Positions 1 through 8,445 are shown, numbered from the stretch's first letter. The stretch: 64,000 nucleotides of DNA from Comamonas serinivorans (GCF_002158865.1 NZ_CP021455.1:2232001-2296000), one strand, 5' to 3'. Notes: generated by a model not told the origin, from the letters alone. Made by a program: numbers and translations.

Positions 1-518
1 GAACGCTGGTGGCGACGCAGCATGCGCAGTGGGCGGGCGAGCTGATGCCTCGCCGCGTGCGCATCGACCTGGCGCACGACGGGCACCTGCGGTTGTCAGC
101 GGCGCCCTTGCCGCCCTTGCCACGCGATCAGCCTCTGGCACTGGTCCTGGCCGAAGCGACCCTGCCGCCCGATGAAGCCGCCGTGGCGGGCCACAAGACC
201 TCGTTGCGCCCCACCTACGACGCGGCCATGCAGGCCGCCGTGGCCCAGGGCGCGTTCGATGCCCTGTTTTTCAACGCCCGGGGCGAGCTCACCGAAGGCG
301 CGCGCAGCACCGTCTATGTGCAGCTCGATGGCCGGTGGTGGACGCCCCCGCTGGCTTGCGGGGTGCTGCCGGGTACGGCACGCGCGCGGCTGCTGGCGCG
401 CTGCCCGCAGGTGGGCGAACGCGTGATCTGCCGCGACGACCTGGTGCGCGCCACCGGCTGGGCCGTCAGCAACGCGCTGCGCGGCGTGCGGCGGGCCGCG
501 CTGTGCGAACCGGCTTGA
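1..518 (+). CDS. Aminodeoxychorismate lyase-like domain (PabC), 3' part of a pabB/pabC-type gene
   Basis: The reading frame is open from base 3 to the TGA at 516-518 and is cut by the window edge, so only the C-terminal ~171 residues are visible. The sequence HKTSLRPTYDAA, then FNARGELTEGARSTVYV and a GVLPGTARARLL segment, match the class IV PLP aminotransferase fold of 4-amino-4-deoxychorismate lyase, which makes p-aminobenzoate for folate. In many proteobacteria this domain is fused behind PabB, and the HKTS start is typical of those fusions, but the PabB part lies outside the window, so the fusion is inference. The likely in-frame GTG at position 9 is probably not a real start. Confidence 0.8.
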   Translation, partial: TLVATQHAQWAGELMPRRVRIDLAHDGHLRLSAAPLPPLPRDQPLALVLAEATLPPDEAAVAGHKTSLRPTYDAAMQAAVAQGAFDALFFNARGELTEGARSTVYVQLDGRWWTPPLACGVLPGTARARLLARCPQVGERVICRDDLVRATGWAVSNALRGVRRAALCEPA

Positions 519-892
519 CGGCATCGGCGACGCAGTTTCAGCTGCCCATCGCGCAGGCCCTTTCACGATCCGCCAGGGGCAGGGCCGAGCGCCTGGGTTC
601 GCAAAGGCCGAGGCAAGGTAAAGGTAAAGGCCGGGGACTGCGTTGCGGCTTCGTGCTCGGTAAAGCGACAGGGGCTCCGCGATGCCGAGCGCGGCCTCCA
701 TCACTCCTCGCCTGATTCACGAGGGGGTATGGTTCACGCATCGATGATCATGAAACGCGCATGGCCTGGTACTGTCTGACGTTGAGGCGCCACGCCGACT
801 GGCGTCAACGCGTTTCGCCTGTGGCCCTGCCGCAGACGCGTCATCCTCATGCCTGCACCGCCAGGTGTGAGGCCGTCACGCGCGGGGCTCGG
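519..892. other. Gene-free convergent gap with palindromic repeat copy 1
   Basis: This gap lies between the converging pabC-like and DUF4132 genes. Apart from the 46-bp palindrome at 727-772 I see no conserved reading frame, RNA or clear terminator in it. Confidence 0.6.
727..772. repeat. 46-bp bipartite palindrome, copy 1 of 18
   Basis: Outer half-sites are GTAT and GTAC; the inner cores are degenerate (TCGAT and AACGCG) but the two conserved CG steps sit at the standard positions 16-17 and 30-31. It lies in the convergent gap after the pabC-like gene. Confidence 0.65.
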
Positions 893-3454
893 TCAGGGGC
901 GCTCCCACCAGGCCAGGCGATTCAGGCTGCGCAGCAGTTCGCTGCGGGCAATGGGGCTGAGGTGGCGCCAATGGGCCGGCACGGGCTCGCCATCCGGTTC
1001 GCTGGCGTGGGGCACGTGGCCGTGCAGGCCCAGGTGCTGAATCGTTTGCCCTTCGCTGGTGTCGATGCCACCGGCCACGAACCAGCCGGGCTCGAAGCTC
1101 AACGTGACCCCGAGCTGGCCGGGCAGGGCCAGGTGAACCGCATCCACCATGCCGCCATCGCCCACCTGGCGCTGCCAGCCTTGGGACACCAGGCCCATGA
1201 TGGAGCCCGTGCCGAGCTGCCGGCCGTCCCAGGTGGGCAGCACGCGGGTGTCCAGCAGGGCTTCCGGCAGGTGGGCGACCTCGCGGCCCAGCTGCTCAAA
1301 CGGCTGCAGCAGCTCGTAATCGGCCAGCTGGCTGGCAAAGGCCTGACCCTGCACCGCGCCGTCGGCCATGGCGGCCAGGGCCAGCGGGTGCACCATGCCG
1401 ATGCAGGCGCTGTCGGCGTCCGTCAGGGCCGCCAGGTCGTCCCAGGACACGGGATCGTCCTGGGCATTGGCCGGCGTGCCGTCTTCGGCCACGCGAAACA
1501 GTGCGATGGGGGTAACGACGGATTCCGATGAGGCTACGGACGAAGCAGCAGGATACACCCCGAAAATCAAACGCTGGGTGAGCACGCGGGCCAGGGGATG
1601 CTCGACCAGGTTGGCGCGAAAGCTCGCCAGGGTCCAGCGGCGTTCCTGGCACATGGCCGCTTCCATGCGCTGCAGCTGGCGTCGGCTCAGGGCCTTGAGC
1701 TGGGTTTGCACGTCCTTGAGCTGGCGCTTGGCCTGGGCGGCCAGGTCGGCGTCGTCGGTGAGGCGGGGCTTGGGCAGCGTCTTCAGCCACTGGCCGGCCT
1801 TGGCCCGACTGGCCTTGGTCGGCTGCGCCGCGCCAACGGGTGGGGCGCATTCGCGCAGCCGGATCTGCAGCTGCTCGTCGAGCAGCACCTCGAACTGGCG
1901 TGGGCCGAAATCCAGCCGCTGGCGGCTCTGGCTGTCGAAGCCGAGGTCGGGCAGGGTGCAATCGGCCAGCTCTTCCATGCTCATGCCGCGCGACTCGGCC
2001 GCGGCTTGCAGGGCTTCGCTTGCGCGCGAGCGCAGGTCGTCGTAGCGCTTTTGATCGGCCAGGGCCGCAAGCCAGGTCAGCGCGGCCTTGCCGCCCATGC
2101 GCGACAGGGCCTGGATGCCTTCGTAGGCGCGCACACGGTCCAGCCGGGCGCGCCAGGCCACGACGCCCTTGTGCAGCCGCGTGGCCGTGACGTCGTCGCC
2201 CAGCCAGCCCTGGGCATGCAGCAGAAAGCGGCCTTTGGCGGGCATGCCGTCGGCGGCCCAGAGGTCGAACAGGTCGCGTGCCCAGATGGCGAGCGACTCA
2301 GGCGTGCAAGCGGCCTGCAGCTGCGCAAGGCCGGCGTAGGGCGCCTCGGCAGTGCCCAGCATCAGCACCATCAAGGCATCGCGGGTGGCCTCGGGCGGCA
2401 GAACCAGGCGCTCGCCTTGGGGGCCGGTTTGGCGCAACACCAAGGGCGCGGTGCTGGCCGCCAGGGTTTGGTCGAGCGCCTTGGGCAGCTTGGGCAACGG
2501 CGTGGGCAGCCACCGGCTGGGGTCGGCGGTCAGCCGGTTCAGCGCGGCGTCCCAGGCGGCTTGCACCTCGGCCTCGGGCTGGGCCGCCAGGCCTTGGCGC
2601 AGGCTGCGCTGCAGCGTGGCCGTGTGACCGTGCTCATGCAGCAGCCGCAGCCCCTGCCATGCCACGGCGTGGTGGGGGTCATCGGGCGTGAGGGCCGGTT
2701 CCCACAAGCCCAGGGCGGCCGTCTGCGGAAAGCTCAGCAACCAGCTCTGCGCCAGCACCTGGCGCCAGCGCACGCCGGCCAGGCCGTTGGCCACCCAGGG
2801 CACCAGGGCCGTCCACTCGATCCCGTGTGCCAGCACCAGGGCATCGCGGCTGGCCATGCGCTGGGTTTGCAGCAGCGTGTGGATGATGGGCTCGCCGCCC
2901 AGCCGGAGGGCGTCGATCCGCTCGTCCAGTCCGGGCAGCTGATCCGGCTGGGCTTGCCAGCGCCCCAGCGCCAGCCGCGGGGGCAGGCTGGCCGTCAGCT
3001 TGCGCAGGTCATAGCTGTCCAGGGCTTCAGGCGGGGGGCCGAAATCCTCGGGTTGGGTGAGGTCCAGGCTGGCGACCCGCTCCAGCTGATCCGCCGGCAC
3101 GCCGCACAGCCACAACACCTGATGCAAGGCGGGCCACTGGCTCCAGCCCTCGGGGCGTTCGATGCGGGCGAGGGTGTATTCGATGCCCGAATCGGTCAGG
3201 ACAGCGGCCGCGCGCTGCGCCCAGTCCGGGAGGCGGTCCGGTTTCTTCAGGAACTGCCAGGTGCTGCTGTAAACGTGGAAGTGGCCCGTCTGCTTCTCGG
3301 CTTGCGCCTTGGCCCTGGTCCAGTGCCAGGCAGGCGGCGTGGGTTCAAGCCGCCAGGCCAGCGCCGGCACGGGGGGCAGGGCCTGCTTGTCACGCCACGG
3401 CGGGGCCTGGAGCAGGAGGGGCCAAAGGTCACGGGGAGCGGGCAGATCGGACAT
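893..3454 (-). CDS. DUF4132 domain protein (MolR/YehI-like)
   Basis: A large soluble protein of 853 residues. From about residue 450 it carries the DUF4132 signature: an RMGGKAALTWLAALAD helix, the block RGMSMEELADCTLPDLGFD, LDFGPRQFEVLLD, and later RRLQRMEAAM-like and ERRWTLASFRANLVEHPLA stretches. This is the architecture of E. coli YehI/MolR-type proteins, whose biochemical role is not settled. I chose the ATG at 3454 (MSDLPAPRDLW) because a longer start at 3592 would run through the divergent tusA gene and adds a non-conserved leader. It is transcribed away from tusA with 95 bp between the starts. The family assignment is good; no function is claimed. Confidence 0.8.
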   Translation of the reverse strand: MSDLPAPRDLWPLLLQAPPWRDKQALPPVPALAWRLEPTPPAWHWTRAKAQAEKQTGHFHVYSSTWQFLKKPDRLPDWAQRAAAVLTDSGIEYTLARIERPEGWSQWPALHQVLWLCGVPADQLERVASLDLTQPEDFGPPPEALDSYDLRKLTASLPPRLALGRWQAQPDQLPGLDERIDALRLGGEPIIHTLLQTQRMASRDALVLAHGIEWTALVPWVANGLAGVRWRQVLAQSWLLSFPQTAALGLWEPALTPDDPHHAVAWQGLRLLHEHGHTATLQRSLRQGLAAQPEAEVQAAWDAALNRLTADPSRWLPTPLPKLPKALDQTLAASTAPLVLRQTGPQGERLVLPPEATRDALMVLMLGTAEAPYAGLAQLQAACTPESLAIWARDLFDLWAADGMPAKGRFLLHAQGWLGDDVTATRLHKGVVAWRARLDRVRAYEGIQALSRMGGKAALTWLAALADQKRYDDLRSRASEALQAAAESRGMSMEELADCTLPDLGFDSQSRQRLDFGPRQFEVLLDEQLQIRLRECAPPVGAAQPTKASRAKAGQWLKTLPKPRLTDDADLAAQAKRQLKDVQTQLKALSRRQLQRMEAAMCQERRWTLASFRANLVEHPLARVLTQRLIFGVYPAASSVASSESVVTPIALFRVAEDGTPANAQDDPVSWDDLAALTDADSACIGMVHPLALAAMADGAVQGQAFASQLADYELLQPFEQLGREVAHLPEALLDTRVLPTWDGRQLGTGSIMGLVSQGWQRQVGDGGMVDAVHLALPGQLGVTLSFEPGWFVAGGIDTSEGQTIQHLGLHGHVPHASEPDGEPVPAHWRHLSPIARSELLRSLNRLAWWERP

Positions 3455-3549
3455 GCGGATGCGTGCGAGGGTGAAGCCCGAATTGTAACCGAATGTCAGT
3501 GTGATTCGGCGGCCGTTGGCGGGTGTCTCGCGAACGGCACAATCGCCGC

Positions 3550-3792
3550 ATGAGTGATTTTCAGGAACCTGTGGCCGCTGAAGTGGATGCACGCGGCATG
3601 AACTGTCCGTTGCCCATACTCAAGGCCAAAAAAGCCCTGGCGGGCCTGAACAGCGGCGAGCTGGTGCGCGTGCTGGCGACGGACCCCAGTGCCGCGCGGG
3701 ACTTTCAGGCCTTTGCCGCGCAAACGGGCAATGCGCTCGTCGACCAGCGCGAAGCCGAGGGCGTGATCGTGACCGTGCTACGGCGACGGTGA
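3550..3792 (+). CDS. TusA/SirA-family sulfurtransferase
   Basis: 80 residues, the normal length of TusA-like sulfur carriers. The defining CPxP motif is present in DARGMNCPLPILKAKKAL, where the Cys carries the persulfide; the rest (LVRVLATDPSAARDFQAF) matches the two-layer alpha/beta sandwich. TusA proteins hand sulfur to tRNA thiolation or to molybdenum cofactor and other sulfur pathways; which one cannot be told here because no Tus partners are nearby. Start ATG 3550 (MSDFQEP) is preferred over an upstream in-frame start at 3523. It is divergent from the DUF4132 gene and convergent with hemP. Confidence 0.9.
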   Translation: MSDFQEPVAAEVDARGMNCPLPILKAKKALAGLNSGELVRVLATDPSAARDFQAFAAQTGNALVDQREAEGVIVTVLRRR

Positions 3793-3908
3793 CGTGCGCA
3801 AAGGCTGGCACCGCGGTGTCGGTCGCGCCTGACACCGACGTTCTCGGCCCCGCCGCTCGCGCCGCTGCGCAGGCGGTCCGATGGTGCGCAATGGAAATGG
3901 CGCACCTG

Positions 3909-3946
3909 ATGCACCACCGGCAGCTGAAAAGCTGCCGGTGGTGCAT
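3909..3946 (-). terminator. Perfect 17-bp hairpin with GAAA loop after hemP
   Basis: Arms 3909-3925 and 3930-3946 are exact reverse complements with a GAAA tetraloop on the + strand (TTTC on the - strand). It begins 9 bases after the hemP stop and 116 bases after the tusA stop. There is no strong T-run on either side, so it may be a bidirectional terminator or a 3'-end stabiliser of the iron operon mRNA. Confidence 0.6.
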
Positions 3947-3955
3947 GGGCGCGGG

Positions 3956-4138
3956 TCATTTGGTCAAGATCAGTTTGCCCAGGCGCGTCGCGTAAAGCCG
4001 GTACACGGCGCCGTTGTGGTTGATCTCGATCGTGCGGTTGCCCTGGAGCAGCTCGCTGCTGCTCAGCTGGCGGGCCGGCGGGGTTTCGGTCTTGGGCTGA
4101 ACGGACAACAGGGGTTGACGCAGGCTGAGGGTGGTCAT
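3956..4138 (-). CDS. hemP: Hemin uptake protein HemP/HmuP
   Basis: 60 residues. The C-terminal half (IEINHNGAVYRLYATRLGKLILTK) is the signature of HemP: a hydrogen-bonded beta hairpin ending in the almost invariant GKLILTK. HemP/HmuP proteins in Burkholderia and Bradyrhizobium act as regulators needed for expression of haem receptor genes. It is the last gene of the Fur-type operon, 22 bp behind exbD, and is followed by a perfect hairpin. No haem receptor gene lies in the window, so its target is elsewhere if the role is conserved. Confidence 0.9.
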   Translation of the reverse strand: MTTLSLRQPLLSVQPKTETPPARQLSSSELLQGNRTIEINHNGAVYRLYATRLGKLILTK

Positions 4139-4160
4139 GTCATCTCCAGGGGGCGGTCGG

Positions 4161-4577
4161 TCACAGGGCCGGTTTCGGGTCGGTGATGAAGCCGATCTTC
4201 TTCAGACCGGCCTGTTGTGCAGCGGCCATGGCCTGGGCCACGCGCTCGTAGCGCACATCCTTGTCACCGCGGATGTGCAGATCGGGAATCTTGGGCAGGG
4301 CCGCGGCGGCTTGCATCTTGGCCTCCAGCTCGGCGTCGGTCACCGGCTGGTCGTCCCAGACGTAGGAGCCGTCCTGCTTGACCGACAGCTGAATCGTCTC
4401 GGGCTTGGTCTCGGCCTGTTCATTGGCCGCCTTGGGCAGCTCGACGCTGACCGCGTGTTTCATCACCGGCACGGTGATGATGAACACGATCAACAGCACC
4501 AGCATGATGTCGATGAACGGGATCATGTTGATCTCGCTCATGACCTCCTCGTGGTCTTCGCTTGTGATGCCGGCCAT
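4161..4577 (-). CDS. exbD: Biopolymer transport protein ExbD
   Basis: 138 residues. A single N-terminal membrane segment (about residues 18-38, MIPFIDIMLVLLIVFIITVP) carries the conserved Asp of the proton path in the PFIDIML context, followed by a periplasmic domain ending in YERVAQAMAAAQQAGLKKIGFIT. ExbD pairs with ExbB in the inner membrane and passes proton-motive energy to TonB. It starts 5 bp after the exbB stop, so translation is probably coupled. The family also includes TolR; the tonB-exbB-exbD order decides for ExbD. Confidence 0.95.
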   Translation of the reverse strand: MAGITSEDHEEVMSEINMIPFIDIMLVLLIVFIITVPVMKHAVSVELPKAANEQAETKPETIQLSVKQDGSYVWDDQPVTDAELEAKMQAAAALPKIPDLHIRGDKDVRYERVAQAMAAAQQAGLKKIGFITDPKPAL

Positions 4578-4582
4578 GACGA

Positions 4583-5296
4583 TCAGCCCTTCTTGATGTG
4601 CAGCACGTTGGAGTCGTTGGCGGGCGACACGCGGGCACCCGTGACGAACAGCGCATGCAGGTCGTTGCCGAAGCGGTTCAGCAGGCCCAGCACACCCTTG
4701 TTGCCGCGCACCAGGGCGTTGTAGCCCAGCACGGCGGGGATGGCGACGGCCAGGCCCAGTGCGGTCATGATCAGCGCCTCGCCAATGGGGCCGGCCACTT
4801 TGTCGATGGAGGCTTCACCGGCCGAGGAAATGCCCATCAGCGCGTGGTAGATGCCCCAGACGGTGCCGAACAGGCCCACGAACGGGGCCGTGGAGCCGAC
4901 CGAGGCCAGCACGGCCAGGCCGGCCTGCAGGCGGGCGGTGGCGACGTCGAAGCTGTTGCGCAGTGCCCGCGAAATCCAGTCGCTCACGTCCAGGCTGTCG
5001 TGCAGCTGGGCGCGCGTGGCGCGGTGGTGGGCCGCTGCTTCGCGGCCCTCGATCACCATGGCGCGGAAGGGGTTGCGCTCATCGCCATGGAGTTGCTGCA
5101 GCCCGTCGGCCATGTCGGCCGCATGCCAGAAGCTCTCGATCTGCCTGGATTGCCGCTTGTAGCGCAGCAGGTCGAGCGACTTGAGGACGATGACCACCCA
5201 GCTGACGAGCGACATCAGGATGAGGGCGCAGAACACCACGCGGGTGACCGTGTCGCCCTGGGTCCAAACGTGTGAGAGACCGAACTCTGGGTTCAT
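4583..5296 (-). CDS. exbB: TonB-system proton channel ExbB
   Basis: 237 residues with the MotA/TolQ/ExbB layout: a membrane helix near residues 18-40 (VFCALILMSLVSWVVIVLKS), a cytoplasmic loop, then two helices around LASVGSTAPFVGLFGTVWGI and GEALIMTALGLAVAIPAVLGYN. ATG 5296 (MNPEFGLSHVWTQGD) is preferred; a start further upstream at 5341 would run into tonB. Gaps to tonB and exbD are 5 bp each, so the three genes form a tight translational unit that builds the energiser for outer-membrane iron receptors. Confidence 0.95.
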   Translation of the reverse strand: MNPEFGLSHVWTQGDTVTRVVFCALILMSLVSWVVIVLKSLDLLRYKRQSRQIESFWHAADMADGLQQLHGDERNPFRAMVIEGREAAAHHRATRAQLHDSLDVSDWISRALRNSFDVATARLQAGLAVLASVGSTAPFVGLFGTVWGIYHALMGISSAGEASIDKVAGPIGEALIMTALGLAVAIPAVLGYNALVRGNKGVLGLLNRFGNDLHALFVTGARVSPANDSNVLHIKKG

Positions 5297-5301
5297 GATG
5301 T

Positions 5302-6027
5302 TTATCTTTCCAAATTGAAAACAATGGGCAGGTCGAACCACGCGCTGTAGGGCTCACCGTTGCGTGTGCCAGGTCTGAAACGCCACTTGCGCACCGCGCG
5401 CAGGGCCGATTGGTCCAGGCGGTCGTAGCCGCTGGAGCGCTTGACCTCGACCTGTTCGGCACGGCCGTCGGCCGACACCAGTACGCGCAGCAGCGTCGTG
5501 CCTTCCTCGCCCATTTCGCGGCTGGCGCGGGGGTACTCGGGCTTGGGGTTGTTCAGGTGCGATGCGGCCGTGGGCGGCGTCGGCGGCTGGGGCGGCGGAG
5601 CCGGTGGCACGGGCGGTGCGGGCGGAGCCGGGGGCGCTGGCGGCGGCTCGGGCGGGGCGGGAGGCGAAGGCGCCGGTACGGCCGGTGCGGACTCCTCGGC
5701 ATTGCGAGAGGCCAGGGGCTGCGGTGCGGGCTTGGGCTGCACGCGCGGCTTGGGGGGCGGTGGCGCGGGGCGCGGCTTGGGCTTTTCGACCGGTGGCGGG
5801 GGGGCCACGGGCATGGGCTTGGGCAGCTCGATGGGTTCGGGTGGCGGCGGCACGATGAGCTCGGCCAGGATGGGCTCGGGCGGCTTCACCTCAGCTTGCA
5901 CGCGCTGGATCAGGCCGGAGTTCAGGGCCCAGAGCGCGGCGACGTGAAAACACGCCACGGTGCCAAAGACCAGGGCAACGCGGCCCTTGGCGGATGGTGC
6001 GGCGGTGGAGGCAGGGGAAGGACTCAT
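5302..6027 (-). CDS. tonB: Energy transducer TonB
   Basis: 241 residues. One N-terminal membrane anchor (about 15-38) is followed by a very proline-rich periplasmic spacer (about 48-155, many PKPxP and PPAPP repeats) and a C-terminal TonB domain with the typical sequence NPKPEYPRASREMGEEGTTL, VLVSADGRAEQVEV, and LDQSALRAVRKWRFRPGTRNG. It spans the periplasm and contacts the TonB box of iron-siderophore or haem receptors. It is the third gene of the operon begun by bfd. Confidence 0.95.
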   Translation of the reverse strand: MSPSPASTAAPSAKGRVALVFGTVACFHVAALWALNSGLIQRVQAEVKPPEPILAELIVPPPPEPIELPKPMPVAPPPPVEKPKPRPAPPPPKPRVQPKPAPQPLASRNAEESAPAVPAPSPPAPPEPPPAPPAPPAPPVPPAPPPQPPTPPTAASHLNNPKPEYPRASREMGEEGTTLLRVLVSADGRAEQVEVKRSSGYDRLDQSALRAVRKWRFRPGTRNGEPYSAWFDLPIVFNLER

Positions 6028-6112
6028 ACAGCGCGAGCGACGACTGGCGGATGACCAGCCCCCGTCGGATAAATAGGCGAAAGCGAAAAGCCGCCGGGGG
6101 ATCAGGGGCTGT

Positions 6113-6199
6113 TCAACGTTTGAGGATCCAGACGGTGCACACCAGCACGATCAAGACCGAACCCCCAATGGCGAGCCAGGCTTGTGTCGATGCCAACAT
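6113..6199 (-). CDS. 28-residue single-span membrane peptide in the iron operon
   Basis: A short open frame of 28 codons whose product is almost entirely one hydrophobic helix (WLAIGGSVLIVLVCTVWIL) ending in KR. It sits 12 bp after bfd and 85 bp before tonB on the same strand, with a GAGAGACACC stretch just upstream of its ATG that could serve as ribosome binding site. I do not recognise a named family. The basic C-terminus suggests an N-out, C-in orientation. It could be a real small protein or a chance frame; the position and composition favour real. Confidence 0.5.
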   Translation of the reverse strand: MLASTQAWLAIGGSVLIVLVCTVWILKR

Positions 6200-6211
6200 G
6201 GTGTCTCTCGT

Positions 6212-6457
6212 TCAACGGTGGATTTGAATGGCGCTCACCGTGGTGGTGGGGTGCCCGGTGGCGGCGCCAGCGCAATGCAGCGCCGCATGCGCACCGCTGA
6301 CCGAGCACTGCTGCACGATGTCCCGGGCGCACTGCTCGCAGCACCCACACTGGGTGGCCACGCCCAACTCCAGCTGGATGTCGTCAAAGCTCATGCCCGC
6401 ATGCACATGCTTGGCAATTTCTCGATCCGACACTTTGCTGCAAACACAAACGATCAT
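6212..6457 (-). CDS. bfd: Bacterioferritin-associated ferredoxin Bfd
   Basis: 81 residues. The [2Fe-2S] ligands are visible as CVC near the N-terminus and CGCCEQC about 32 residues later, with the Bfd helix sequence VSDREIAKHVHAGMSFDDIQ. Bfd reduces the haem of bacterioferritin to release stored iron; it is typically induced by iron starvation. ATG 6457 (MIVCVCSKVSD) is the family start; the upstream extension to 6526 overlaps the promoter. It is the first gene of the operon under the Fur-box promoter. Confidence 0.92.
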   Translation of the reverse strand: MIVCVCSKVSDREIAKHVHAGMSFDDIQLELGVATQCGCCEQCARDIVQQCSVSGAHAALHCAGAATGHPTTTVSAIQIHR

Positions 6458-6496
6458 GGCTGGAGCCTCTGAGGCAATGAACGATCCATGATTCGC

Positions 6497-6526
6497 ATTA
6501 TAAATGCGAATCACTATCATTGACAA
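6497..6526 (-). promoter_or_regulatory. Sigma-70-type promoter of the bfd-tonB-exbBD-hemP operon
   Basis: Read on the minus strand: TTGTCA (6526-6521), an 18-bp spacer, and a perfect TATAAT (6502-6497). The predicted start of transcription is near 6490, about 30 bases ahead of the bfd ATG. Confidence 0.8.
6503..6521 (-). promoter_or_regulatory. Fur box filling the promoter spacer
   Basis: The 19-mer AATGATAGTGATTCGCATT closely follows the Fur consensus and occupies the -35/-10 spacer, so Fur-Fe(II) would block RNA polymerase. An overlapping perfect 9-bp inverted repeat (6491-6499 with 6503-6511) extends the symmetry downstream and may hold a second Fur dimer. Confidence 0.85.
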
Positions 6527-7136
6527 ATTCTATGCCAACATCATGGACTTGAGGGGAACCCCTTGGTGTCGCGGAGCGGGTTCACCGGCGCGCAGACTGC
6601 CTGGCCAGAGGGCAAGCCATCGCGAAGCCCGGCAGGGTGACGGATGGAACCGACCCTGTCAATTCGCCGCAAACAAGCCCGCGCCAGTCGTTGGTCAATG
6701 GCCGTGGACGCCGAGGTGCCGTGATCCGCTGGCGGCAGGGCTGTTCGCATGGTCATGGCCATCTGGTGCGCGGGAAAAGACTTGACGCAGTTCAACATTG
6801 GCCACGGTCCCCCAGGCCAGTGGTGCTTCGCATGCCCGAGGCCAGCGTGCGACGCTGTCAGTCGGGGCGGACAGGCCAAACGCCCTCAGCACACGCCATG
6901 TCCAATCAACCGCCTGGGGGTCTGCTCCCGAACCAGGGCCCTGCACACGCTTTCAAACTTGGGCCGAATCGAGGGCCGGGGCCGCCCAAGGGCAGCGGGC
7001 CGCCTGGACCGGCCGCGAGGCGGTGCGGGCCATGGCCTCACGTACACTCGGCGCCTGGCGCATCGGGCAGGCCGCAAGGGCTGGTCCGCGCACCGCGTCA
7101 GCCAAGGAACAGCGACCCCAGCGGGCCGACATTTGC
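6527..7136. other. 610-bp gap with no recognisable gene
   Basis: This lies between the divergent iron operon promoter and pncB. Several frames stay open because of the high GC content, but none shows a known motif, and no copy of the 46-bp palindrome is present. Confidence 0.5.
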
Positions 7137-8324
7137 ATGATCATCGACAGCCTGCTCGACACCGACCTGTATAAATTCACCATGATGCAGGTGGTGCTGC
7201 ACCAGTTCCCCGGGGCGCAGGCCGAGTACAAGTTCCGTTGCCGCAACCCCGGCATTGACCTGGCCCGGCATGTGGACGAGATCCGGGCCGAGGTGCATGC
7301 GCTGTGCCAGCTGCGGTTCACCGTCGACGAGTTGGACTACCTGCGTTCGCTGCGCTTCATCAAAAGCGACTTCGTCGATTTCCTCGAGCTGTTTCACCTG
7401 AGCGAGCACAGCATCGCCATCGAGCCGTTGTCCGACGGCCAGCTCGACATCCGCGTGCAGGGGCCTTGGCTGCACACCATCTTGTTCGAGGTGCCGCTGT
7501 TGTCCATCGTCAACGAGGTGTATTTCCGGCATTTGATGCCCGTGCCCGACGAGGCCGAAGGCCTGCGCCGGCTCGACGCCAAGGTGGCCGCGCTGCAGGC
7601 GCCCGGCCTGGAGGGTGTTCGCCTGGCCGATTACGGCGGCCGCCGCCGCTTCTCGCGGGCCTGGCACGAGCGCGTGATCACCCGCCTGCAGCAGACGCTG
7701 GGGCAGGGCCGCCAGCCCCAGTTCGTGGGCACCAGCAATGTGCTGCTCGCAAAGCGCCTGGGCGTGCGGCCCATGGGCACCATGGCGCACGAGTACCTGC
7801 AGGCCTGCCAGGCCATCGGGCCCAAGCTGCGCGACAGCCAGCGCTTCGGCTTCGAGAGCTGGGCGCGCGAATACCGGGGCGACCTGGGCATCGCGCTGTC
7901 CGACGTCTATGGCATGAGCGCGTTCCTGCGCGACTTCGACCTTTATTTCTGCAAGCTGTTCGACGGCACGCGCCACGACAGCGGCGACCCCTTCGATTGG
8001 GGCGAGCGCATGATCGCCCACTACCAGAGCCTGCGCATCGACCCGCGCACCAAGACGCTGATCTTCAGCGACGGCCTGACCATCCCGCGCGTGATCGAGC
8101 TGTACCAGCGCTTTGCCGGCCGCGCGCAGCTGGCCTTTGGCGTGGGCACCAACCTGACGAACGACCTGGGGCCCGAGCCGCTGCAGGTCGTCATGAAGAT
8201 GGTGCGCTGCAACGGCCAGCCCGTGGCCAAGCTCTCGGACACGCCAGGCAAAGGCATGTGCGACGACGAGAAGTACCTGGCCTACCTGCGGCAAGTGTTC
8301 GGCATCGAAGCCGCAACGGTTTGA
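7137..8324 (+). CDS. pncB: Nicotinate phosphoribosyltransferase
   Basis: 395 residues, normal for bacterial PncB. It starts with the family signature MIIDSLLDTDLYKFTMMQ and contains the active-site block GTRHDSGDPFDWGERM, where the His of HDSGDP is the one phosphorylated in the ATP-coupled cycle, followed by KTLIFSDGLTIPRVIELY. It converts nicotinate and PRPP to nicotinate mononucleotide in NAD salvage. ATG 7137 matches the family N-terminus; a much longer upstream frame from 6798 has no homology and was not used. Confidence 0.95.
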   Translation: MIIDSLLDTDLYKFTMMQVVLHQFPGAQAEYKFRCRNPGIDLARHVDEIRAEVHALCQLRFTVDELDYLRSLRFIKSDFVDFLELFHLSEHSIAIEPLSDGQLDIRVQGPWLHTILFEVPLLSIVNEVYFRHLMPVPDEAEGLRRLDAKVAALQAPGLEGVRLADYGGRRRFSRAWHERVITRLQQTLGQGRQPQFVGTSNVLLAKRLGVRPMGTMAHEYLQACQAIGPKLRDSQRFGFESWAREYRGDLGIALSDVYGMSAFLRDFDLYFCKLFDGTRHDSGDPFDWGERMIAHYQSLRIDPRTKTLIFSDGLTIPRVIELYQRFAGRAQLAFGVGTNLTNDLGPEPLQVVMKMVRCNGQPVAKLSDTPGKGMCDDEKYLAYLRQVFGIEAATV

Positions 8325-8381
8325 AGGCAAGCACGGCTGCCGGGGCAGGGCGCGGTGGTCGCCTGTTGAATGAATGAGGGG

Positions 8382-8427
8382 GTATGGTGCTGTTGCCGTT
8401 TTGTTTTGAACGGGAATGGCTGCATAC
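8382..8427. repeat. 46-bp bipartite palindrome, copy 3 of 18
   Basis: GTAT and ATAC outer sites with strong inner cores TTGCCGTT and AACGGGAA. It ends 18 bp before the start codon of the next gene, just upstream of its GAAGGAG ribosome binding site, so the 5' untranslated region could fold into this hairpin. Confidence 0.85.
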
Positions 8428-8445
8428 CCATGAAGGAGTGCCGCA

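Noticed and set aside
1598..3553. A 651-codon open frame on the + strand opposite the DUF4132 gene
   Set aside because: It is antisense to a gene with clear domain similarity; its His/Gln/Gly-rich product has no motif and results from high third-position GC.
6798..7136. A 113-codon N-terminal extension of PncB
   Set aside because: The family N-terminus is at 7137; the extension is Arg/Pro-rich and unrelated to known PncB proteins.
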